Below, piece by piece: positions 50,501 through 61,900 of a DNA stretch of 64,000 bases. The notes below the pieces were generated by a model that worked only from the letters and a program-made list of their open reading frames with translations, made no database searches and was not told where the DNA came from. The stretch comes from Girardinichthys multiradiatus (lineage: Eukaryota; Chordata; Actinopteri; Cyprinodontiformes; Goodeidae), in the NCBI RefSeq assembly GCF_021462225.1, contig NC_061804.1, positions 7,734,740 through 7,798,739 on the forward strand, given 5' to 3'. The first letter of the stretch is position 1; each line of letters begins with the position of its first letter. A program made the translations under genes and the position numbers.

Positions 50501-53500
50501 AAAAAATTATTAAAAGTTGGATGTAATTAATTTCTATGAGTATTTAAATGTTAATTTATTTTCATAATATATTAGTTCATCTCTTAGATCCAGGAGAACA
50601 CTAGGGGTTCCTCTGTTTCAATTTTAGTTTAAAATCCCTGTAAAGGAAGACTTGCAGCAAAGACTTACAGTACACCAGTTACTGTCTTTTCAAAGTGTAA
50701 CAAAACCCAAAGACCGAGACCTCTAAATCAATATTTCTCGACTCTGATGAGTTTCAAGGGAATAAAAATAAAGATACGAAGTTCCTGCAACATGGCCACA
50801 GAACAAAATAAGAGAAAAAAGCAGAAATAATAATTTCAATATCTCAGTTTTGGGTAGTTGAAGAAAAGTGACGTAGAGGAGCAGTTGATCTGAAGGTTTG
50901 AAAGCCCATCCTGTCCTTGAAGCAGAACAATGGATCTCTAACTAGTCGAAAGGAGCAGTTTATGTCTTTTCTCTATTGTGGTTTGGTTACAAACTGCACT
51001 TTTGGGACAAAGTTGTCGTTTTGTTTCCTCTGCAGAATCAATGGAGAAGTCGATGAAAAGGGAAAAAGAAGTTTCCACTCTCACTTCCCAGATCAAAGCT
51101 CTAAAGTCACAGATTGGAGGTAAATTATCATGAGTACTCTAATGGTCTTCATTCCTGCAGGTTTCTGTAAAAACCTATTTATAAATACATTGTACACCAA
51201 TGCTTGTTTAACTATTTTTCACTATTCAATTTACAGTATATTTCTCAATAAATCTAATTTCTTTTTTATCTTGTTTAGATATTGTCATCATATTCAAGGT
51301 TGCTCATGTAAAAATACAACTCAGATAATTAGAATATCAAGACAAAGTTCAATACATTTTTTGCCACTCATTTCAGAAAGAGAAACTCATGTATAGATTT
51401 ATTACACATATAGTGAAATATTTCAAGCCTTTATTTCTGGTAATTTTGTTGATCATGGCTTACAGATAATGGAAACCCAAAATTTAGTGTCACAAAATGA
51501 GAATATTACAAAATAAAAAAGATATTAATAATAGAAATGTGAGGCTTCTGAAAAGTATGTTCATTTCTGTGCACTCAATACTTGGTTGGGGCTCCTTTTG
51601 CATGAATTATTGCATCAATCCGGCGTTGTATGGAGACGATCAGCATGTGGTTCTGCTGAGGTTGTTCAGGAAGCCCAGGTTGCTTTGATATCGACCTTCA
51701 GGTCATCTGCATTGTTGGTTCTGGTGTCTCTCATCTTCCTCTTGACCATACTCTATAGATTCTCTATGGGGTTCTGGTCAAGCCAGTTTGCTGGCCAGTC
51801 AAGCACAGTAACACCATGGTCATTGGACCAGCTTTTGGTACCTTTGGCAGTGTGGGCCGGTACCTGCTGGAAAATGAAATTATCATCTCCATAAAGCTTG
51901 TCAGCAGGAGGAGGCGGAAAGTGCTCTAAAATATCCTAGTAGATGGCTGCGTTGAATGTGGACTTCAGAAAACCCAGTGGACCAGAACCAGCAGCATTAA
52001 ATGCAAACTTTACTTTCATCTGAGCAACAGTTCAGTTCTTTTTCTCCTTAGCCCAGGTAAGAGGCTTGTAGTCCATGTGTTGGATTCATCTGTGCTTAGT
52101 GGTTCTGGATGCCCTGAGTCCAGCTTCAGTCCACTCCTTTAGAAGCTCCCTCAAATTCTTGAATGGATTTTGCTTGACATTCCTCTCAATGCTGCAGTTA
52201 CCCCTGTTGCTGGTGCATCTTTTCTTACCTCACTTCTTCCATCCACTAACCTTTCTATGAATATGCTTGGATACAGCAGTCTGTAAACAACCAGCTTCTT
52301 TAGCAATTACCTTTTCTAGCCTGCCCTCCTTGTGGCGGGTGTCATTGACTATTCTGGACATCTGTCCAGTTAGCAGTCTTCCCCATGAATATGTAGCCTA
52401 CACACCCAGACTGACAGACCATTTAGAGGCTCAGGACATCTTTGCAGGTGTTTTGAGTTAAGTAGTTGATTAGGGTGAGACAACAGAAGTTTCAAATATT
52501 GAAAATTGAAATTTTCTTGGACACTGAACTTTTGGGTTTTGATCATCTGTAAGCCATAATGATCAAAACTACAAGAAATAAAGGCCCGAAATATTTCAAA
52601 CTATGTGTAAAAAATGTTTATAATTTGAGTTTTGCTTTCTGAAAACAAGTGACAAAATATTGAATTTTTGTAGACGTGTTTCTATCCACCAGCAGACGAG
52701 TTCACCGTGCGGTTCTTTGCTCCTCTTCAGTTTCTTTCTTTGATCATCATCATCATCGTCATCTTTTGAAAAGCTCTGTGACATCAAACAGACTTAAGAT
52801 GAGCTTAATGTAGCTCAGATAATCAAACTGACACCTCTGAAGAATGGATCATAAATCATTAAAAAAAAAAGATTTAAAGGGCTGTCTTTTAAAGCATAAA
52901 ATGTTTTTATTGTTTTCATGTTTTTTTTTTTGGAGTGTAAGTTAAGGTTTGAGTCAAAAATGACTTCAAATAATCTTTTTGGAACAAACAGGAGGAAATC
53001 TTATGGTTAAATGTCTGAAGCAAAAAAAATAGCTTTTGATTGAAGTTCTGATTGGTTTAGAAAGCACATTTAGTTAATTGTTCTTAAGGGTTTTATTCAA
53101 CCATATGGCAGCAGAATATTCTGGAAAGAATTTTAGTCAGCAGGAGAAAAAAGGTGAACGGATAAATATAATAATGATAATATTATTTTTGAAACTTTAA
53201 AATTTGGTGGGTCTACATTTTATCTTCCTGGCAAAAATAAAACTCTGAGAATGTGACTGTAATTACTAGATTGTTGCACAATTTACATTTGGTTCTCCCA
53301 CCCTGGACTCATCTGACCCATAAGCAGAATGTTCTCATGTAGTTTGTAGTGACAGGTTCTGGCTCATCCTACATGACTGGGAAACACACTTGGAGACTGA
53401 AAAAACTATGTTTTGATGTGTAAACTCTCCATGTGGAGATAAAACTATGACCATGAAAATTATTTTGTGGTTTTTCTAAATATTTTCAATGTCCGAATCT

Positions 53501-55925
53501 CGAGTGACATTAGCACATTTAAGTAGAAATTCTGTTCGAAACAGTAAAGAAACTCAAACTGTGGTTGTGTAAAAATCATAAAAGGTGTTTAACATACCAA
53601 CTTAGTAAAGGGAAGCCCAACTTTCTGTGAGCTGCTTGAAGATTAAATGTTGTTTCTACCGTAACGTATGACTGAGGAGTGGAGCTACATTGAAAGTTCA
53701 GTTTTTTCATTACTTGCAGCAAAGTTTCATGTTTGATTGGTGAGTTTCTTTTGCAGTTTTATGCGAATTTCTAAACCAGTTATTGTATCTCTTCTGAAAT
53801 ATTGAACACACGATTCCTGATTGAGCTACGAGTTTTTTTCTGTAAATCATTCTGTGCACATCATTCTCCTTCTGCATTAGCTCTGGAAAGTAAAGTTCAC
53901 TCTGGGGAAAAGAAAGCCGAAGCCTTAGCCAAGGAGAAGATGCGTGTGGAGGCCGAGCTGGAGGCCATGACCAAGAAATCTCATGATGCATCGGGGCAGC
54001 TGGTCAGCATCAGCCAGGACCTGCTGAAGAAAGAAAGGTAACTGCTCCATTGATTTTACAATCTGCTCCAGGACCCTCTGGATAACTAGACAGAAAAATG
54101 ATATCCCCGAGCAAACAGGCATGAGGAGAAAATTACTTTTATCTTCTTGCAACAGATACTTTATTGATTTTATTGTATTTATTGTAAGCCACAACCAAAC
54201 CCTGGGCCAGGTCTTCTGATTGAAAGCTAAATTTTCTCATAAAGGAAATTCACTCTGTAGATCATAAAACACACTAAATGCTTTTAAAAGAGTGCTGGGA
54301 AGTACCGTATTTTCCGCACTATAAGGCGCACCTTCAATGAATGACCTATTTTAGAACTTTTTTCATATAAAGGGCGCACCGGATTATAAGGCGCATAGAA
54401 TAGAAGCTACTGCAGTCAAATGTTTGACTGGGGTTGCGTTATGCATCCACTAGATGGAGCTGTGCTAAAGAGAATGTCAACAAAACAGTCAAATAAGTCA
54501 GTCAGTCAAACTTTATTAATACGCTACAAACCAGCGTTCTGATAACTCCATTCACTCTCATGGTAAGGTCTCCTCTACATAGAATTCTATTGAATAGAGC
54601 CAACCGCACGTTAGGAATGCATTGGAGTCTATGAAGTTGAAGTTGAAATCAAACGTTAGTTAAAACGTGAAAGGGAACTTTTCCCTGATTCAGTAAACAC
54701 GTAAAAGAAACAGTTTGGTGCACTAAATCAAACGTTAGTACTGTTAACCTTTTCTGTTTCTGTCCCCTGACCGTAGTCTGATGACACAGGGGAGACGCTT
54801 TCTCCAGGGCTGAAGTTACTAGTTTCCTCGGGGTTAACTCCCTCACTCATACGTTGCTGAGTTGAGCATGAAGAAACAGCATCAAAACACCGAGTTGTTG
54901 ACGAGATTTGGGGTTCTTTTTAATGACTTTGCAGCACGTAAAAACACAGGGCTTACAGACTCATACACCGCTGCTCCGGTCGCCGTCTCTACCCACCCCA
55001 CACACACAATAATACCGACGTCACTCCTTCACTCTTGATTCTCAGCTACGGCAGCACACAGCGCCACCTCTGTCCGGAGGAGTAATGTCAACATCTTCCA
55101 TACACACACACGAAACATACACCCCACACACTGAGCTTCTAATCACATATAGTTCAGGCAATTCCTGCAACAGTACATTCAAACGTTGTACACACACAAG
55201 TGGTGTTGGACTAGGAGTAAGCACAGTACAGGTGTTTACCGCTATTACTTCGGCGACGCCCCTGACTACGGTAGCCGTAATGCTGCAAGCGGTGCGGCTT
55301 TATAGTTTACCAGTCGTACTGAAACATTTTGACAGAGCGCCGTGTACAACCAGTATGGATCAACCAATTAACCAATTGATCCATATATAAGGCGCTCCGG
55401 ATTACAAGGCGCACTGTCATTTTTTGAAAAAACTAAAGGTTTTTAAGTGCGCCTTATAGTGCGGAAAATACGGTAATTATCTTTAAAGCGACTGCAAGAA
55501 CTTACAGGTGTTTTTGTTTGTTTTCTTTTATCAAATTGTTCCCAGATGGCCGCTTCAAACCAGTTTAAGAACACACAACAGATTGAACAGTATTTTGCAG
55601 GGTTCTCTGTGGTTAGGTGGGTCCTCCTTTGAGTGACGGCACATGAGAGTTCCCCGGCTGTTTTTGAGCATGCACAACATTTCTAATAGCGATCTTGGTG
55701 GTTTATTATCTTCACGACTCCGAGTCCCTAGGGGTTTGTGGCAACAATGGCAGTGTATTCATTCAGTGAACCTGGCACAAACCTGCATAGACTGGTCATC
55801 ACATAAACTAAACAAAACTGAACTGGCCACGCTGGTCTCATACCAGTCACTCTCAGGCCACTTACGCACAGACATTGGTACAAACAGGGCGTATAGTGGT
55901 GTAAGTCTCAGAGCTGGGGAACAGG

Positions 55926-55983
<58 letters not shown>

Positions 55984-58900
55984 TACTGTGCAAACAACTT
56001 AGGCAGGTGTGAAAAAATGCTGGAAACAAAGAATGCTTTCAAAAAGGGAAGTGTTAATCATTTATTTTCATCAATGAACAAAATGTGGTGAATGAAAAAA
56101 AGAGAAATCTAAATCAAATCAATATTTGGTGTGGCCAGCCTTTGCCTTCAAAACAGCATCAATTCTTCTAGGTACACTTGCACACAGTTTTTGAAGGAAC
56201 TCGGCTTGTAGGTTGTTCTAAACATCTTGGAGAACTAACCACAGATCTTCTGTGGATGTTGGATTCCTCCTTCTGTCTCTTCATATAATCCCATGATGTT
56301 GAGATCAGGGCTCTTTGGGGGCCATACCATCATTCCCGTAAGTTTTGTTCTTCTTTACGCTGAAGGTAGTTCTTAATGACTTTGGCATTTATATTTCTGA
56401 AAGCATTCTTTGTTTACAGCATTTTTTCACACCTGCCTAAAACTTTTGCACAGTACTGTATATATATACAGGTCCTTCTCAAAATATTAGCATATTGTGA
56501 TAAAGTTCATTATTTTCCATAATGTCATGATGGAAATTTAATATTCATATATTTTAGATTAATTGCACACTAACTGAAATATTTCAGGTCTTTTATTGTC
56601 TTAATACGGATGATTTTGGCATACAGCTCATGAAAACCCAAAATTCCTATCTCACAAAATTAGCATATCATTAAAAGGGTCTCTAAACGAGCTATGAACC
56701 TAATCATCTGAATCAACGAGTTAACTCTAAACACCTGCAAAAGATTCCTGAGGCCTTTAAAACTCCCAGCCTGGTTCATCACTCAAAACCCCAATCATGG
56801 GTAAGACTGCCGACCTGACAGCTGTCCAGAAGGCCACTATTGACACCCTCAAGCAAGAGGGTAAGACACAGAAAGAAATTTCTGAATGAATAGGCTGTTC
56901 CCAGAGTGCTGTATCAAGGCACCTCAGTGGGAAGTCTGTGGGAAGGAAAAAGTGTGGCAGAAAACGCTGCACAACGAGAAGAGGTGACCGGACCCTGAGG
57001 AAGATTGTGGAGAAGGACCGATTCCAGACCTTGGGACTGAGTCTGGAGTAGAAACATCCAGAGCCACCGTGCACAGGCGTGTGCAGGAAATGGGCTACAG
57101 GCATTCCCCAGGTCAAGCCACTTTTGAACCAGAAACAGCGGCAGAAGCGCCTGACCTGGGCTACAGAGAAGCAGCACTGGACTGTTGCTCAGTGGTCCAA
57201 AGTACTTTTTTCAAATGAAAGCAAATTCTGCATGTCATTCGGAAATCAAGGTGCCAGAGTCTGGAGGAAGACTGGGGAGAAGGAAATGCCAAAATGCCAG
57301 AAGTCCAGTGTCAAGTACCCACAGTCAGTGATGGTCTGGGTTGCCGTGTCAGCTGCTGGTGTTGGTCCACTGTGTTTTATCAAGGGCAGGGTCAATGCAG
57401 CTAGCTATCAGGAGATTTTGGAGCACTTCATGCTTCCATCTGCTGAAAAGCGTTATGGAGATGAAGATTTCATTTTTCAGCACGACCTGGCACCTGCTCA
57501 CAGTGTCAAAACCACTGGTAAATGGTTTACTGACCATGGTATCACTGTGCTCAATTGGCCTGCCAACTCTCCTGACCTGAACCCCATAGAGAATCTGTGG
57601 GATATTGTGAAGAGAACGTTGAGAGACTCAAGACCCAACACTCTGAATGAGCTAATGGCCGCTATCGAAGCATCCTGGGCCTCCATAAGACCTCAGCAGT
57701 GCCACAGGCTGATTGCCTCCATGCCACGCCGCATTGAAGCAGTCATTTCTGCCAAAGGATTCCCGACCAAGTATTGAGTGCATAACTGTACATGATTATT
57801 TGAAGGTTGACGTTTTTGTATTAAAAACACTTTTCTTTTATTGTTCGGATGAAATATGCTAATTTTGTGAGATAGAAATTTTGGGTTTTCATGAGCTGTA
57901 TGCCAAAATCATCCGTATTAAGACAATAAAAGACCTGAAATATTTCAGTTAGTGTGCAATGAATCTAAAATATATGAATGTTAAATTTTCATCATGACAT
58001 TATGGAAAATAATGAACTTTATCACAATATGCTAATATTTTGAGAAGGACCTGTATATATGTATATTTGCTGTTTGTTGTTGTTTTCAAGCCTTTGTTTC
58101 TGTTAGTTATTTGCTTCCGGCTAATAAAAACACAATATTTAGTCAAGTCAAGTTTATTTATATAGCGCTTTTCAGCCACAAGGCCCTCAAAGCGCTGTAC
58201 ATGAGGAAAAACATTACAATGATACAGACAATCAAACACATAAAAACAAATCAAATGACATTAATAATCCTTGGGAGTTTACTGGTAAGAGCTGGTTCTG
58301 ATCCAATCTTTCTAATAGAGGTAATTAGCGCATTAAGTCCTCTGTGGTAAGGAATTAATCCGGTGCTAGAAGAAAAATTATATTATTAATCCTTGAGGTC
58401 GCTGGTATGAGGCAGCTGTGGTCCCATCATTCAAATAGTACCAGTCATGGGCACTCATTGAATTCTAAGTAGAGAAGATGGGTCACTGGTAGGTCCAAAC
58501 TTTTTAAATACTAATAATGTTTGGCTTTCACTGGTATGAAATTGTTGTAATACAATCCTTCTAAGAAATCGAAAAATCTATGAATCCTTCTAAGAAATCT
58601 AAAAAGCTCTGGTCATTGGTGTAAAAACAGCTGTAGTCAAATATTCAAATTACTAATAATATTTGGTTTTTGCTGGTAATCCTTCTGAGAAATCTGAAAA
58701 TCTATGAAAAGTAATGAAATCACACATTTAGGTAAAGCAAGATAGGAGGAAAAAAAAAATCATATTTCAGACTATTAGCAGAATAGAGTTGTGAAATAGT
58801 ACATAAAACCTCAGCAGGGGTAAGCAACACACACATAAGTAAAGATTTAGCAAGGGTATGGTGGAATCTTGAGGGTGCGAATGTAAGTCTGAGTGTTTGC

Positions 58901-61900
58901 AAGAATTAGACTGTCAACACTGATAGAAACGCTATTGTCTTTGAGAAGAGAGGTAGAAGTTTTATCAATCGGCTGCATAATCCTATCAGCACACAGCTGG
59001 TAGGGGAGTGCTGGGGAAGAGCGTCGTGTTTATATAACATCCAGGAGATATTTTGTCGATAGCCAGTTACCAGAAGTTGCCAAGGCCACATTGGGGCGCC
59101 AGATTTAGAGAAACAATAAACGCTGTTGTTCAGGCAGTTGTGAATTTCCAACCACCTTAAGAGTTTTACTCAATTGCGAATCCAAATAGCCAAATTTCTG
59201 GTACTTTCCACAGATCTCGAGCATACAACATCTCCAAGATTATATCCTTTAACCTCTGAGTCCAACCGCTGCCAGGTTGCGATTCTGTTCAAGAATCGTG
59301 TCCAGCTTGCGATTCTGCTCTCTTAACATTTCAGTCTGAGTGTTGATCGCTCTACAGACTCCATCTAACATCGCAGGAAGTTTTGGAAAGCTTTGAACAG
59401 CCGCCCATGTTTTGAGAATCACTCGATAAGCCAGGTAACCGCCAACTCCAAAAAGCAGAAATCCTGTTATCAAAAGTCCAAATATGTACACATCTTCTAC
59501 GTCCTCGACCAACATCGTAGTCAGGGATACAATCTTCCATTACTGCCAAGAATCCATTGAGTCCCGTCTGGACAAGAGGGTCTCCTTTACCCTGTCTTCC
59601 GGTCGAAAAAAAAGATTAGAATTTTACATCAGACCAATAAAAAACTTCTTTAATACAGAAATTTGGGATTAATGAAATATATTTTTAATACATGCTTAAA
59701 GGTTGTTATTTTCCAATATGCTATGACCTCAACCATTCCATTTTAATCTGACAAACGAGCATAATTGAAACACATATTCTAATTTAATAATTATGACATT
59801 ATATAGGGGGAAAATAATATATGTTTGATCCAAAGCTAAAACATTTTGGCATATTCTATTACAAAACACAAAATATACACTATAAGCATCCATTTTAATG
59901 AAGTTCAGTACATCAGTAGTCTCATAGCAAACAAAAAAAGAAGGGGACACAGACATCATCAGTGAATATAAGGGGTTTTTCTTTATTTAAAAAAACAACA
60001 AAAACTAAATTAAACAGAACACATGTAGAATATCTTTATATTCTGGAAAGTTTCCTTCCAATTAAATTATCTAGTTAGCAGGAAATCCCTCTTCCCCTGA
60101 GATTAGCAATGTTATCCAGCTTGCATTCATTTTAAAGTAGTCTTAGATTTCAGAAATATCTGGATGTGTTGCCTGAATCTAAAAAGTCATGTTGCCCTCG
60201 AAATTAAAAGTTGCTTTAATTCTAATTTATAATAAGTTTTCTAATAAAATTACTATATTGTAAAAAAAAAAAAAAAACCAACTAAAAACTAAATCTAATG
60301 TTTTTTCTGTTGATTTTCTTTTTTCTGCAGGAGTCTGAATGAACTGAGGGTGTTACTCTTGGACTCACACCGCCACTCTCGGGATATGGAGAAAGACCTG
60401 AGCCGAGAGGTGCACAAGGCTGAATGGAAGGTCAAGGAGCAGAAGCTGCAGGACGACATACAAACACTGAGAGAAAAACTGCTGCTGCTGGTGAGAACAA
60501 ATAATAACTTTGTGATTTAACATCACACTGGCTTATCAACATTTTTTCCTAAACCAGGGGTCTGCAACCTGCGCGCCAGACCCACTAGTGGCTCTTTGGA
60601 CCTAACTTACCTTCAACATTCTCTTCCTGCTAAGCTAGCTTTAACATTGCAAGGACACTTCTACCTGAAATATCAAAATAAAAGCACTTCCTGGTCTTTT
60701 CATTCACACGTTTAACACTCATTTATTTACTTACCACACTTTACTTCATTCGTTGTGTTGTAATTTATACCTGAAATATGAATAGCTTTACTATTTAGAA
60801 TTCAGACCAAAGTTTTTAAATGTGGATTTAGGAAATGGTTTCCCAATATTATCAAAACGTCTGCAGCTCAGAGTGAGGAGAAGAAAACTGTTGGATGGGT
60901 GCAAAAACTTGTTATCACTCATGTAAAAACTTTGTGTTGCAAGGCACCTGCACTATGCCTTCCTCCCTGTGTGTGTGAGATCATTGTTATCTCTGTGTGA
61001 ACCAGCCTCCTTTCTTTCTCACACACACACACCCTGTCTGAACTGTCTGTTGAACTGTGCATATAAATAAAGAGATAGGGTGTCAAAAACGTTGTAGTTT
61101 CACTGCAAAGTGGGCTACCCTTGCTGCAAGTAACTCTGACTGTATCGTTCTTACCTCTGAGTTGACTAAATAATACCTAACAAAAACCCTCCAGACCAGA
61201 TTTAGTGTAATATATAATGACATAGAAGACAATATGAAGACAGGGATAAACAGTTGATTCCTTAGTCTTTACAAAGATAGAAAAACACTTTGATTGTGTG
61301 TCGGTTTGATGAAAGATCGTTACTATGAACTTTACCTCCTTCCTGCTCCACAGAAGTGGCGAGAAAACCATAGAAACCACTCACATGTTTTTTTTACTCA
61401 GCAGGTCCTTTATTCTTCTGTCTATCATCAAGCATGTTCTGAAAACTCAAAAAGTGGAACAAAAGGACGTTTATGTGTGATTGATTTGGGACAGTGGCTG
61501 TATTGCTGCCTCTTCCTTGAAGTTATTTGAATGATCTTTCCCTAAAAGCATCACCATTGATTGGTCTAATGTTGATTATGCAGTTTCTATTATTATTTTT
61601 TTACCTTTTGAGCTCCAGGTTGGAAATAATTACCGACACTCGTAATAACTTGTTTCCCTCATTCAGTGTCCCCTACCATGTGTCATATTTAATGCTTAAT
61701 GCATAGAAAAAGACATTTTGAAATATACAAAATAGTTTATTTGTAACTATTAAATTGAAATTGTCAATAATTTAGGCTCCCAGTAATCTTTGAAGCGTTT
61801 TATCTGAGTTTTTGTTTGCAAACCTGCTCATATTTATAACCAGCCTTGCTATTTACAGGGAGTTTGACTTCTGTTCCTGCAGACTCTGTCGATAAGCCTC

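Noticed and set aside
59090..59110. Possible retroviral primer-binding site (tggcgcccc on the minus strand)
   Set aside because: No paired long terminal repeats, gag, pol or env sequence was found around it, so an endogenous retrovirus is not supported.
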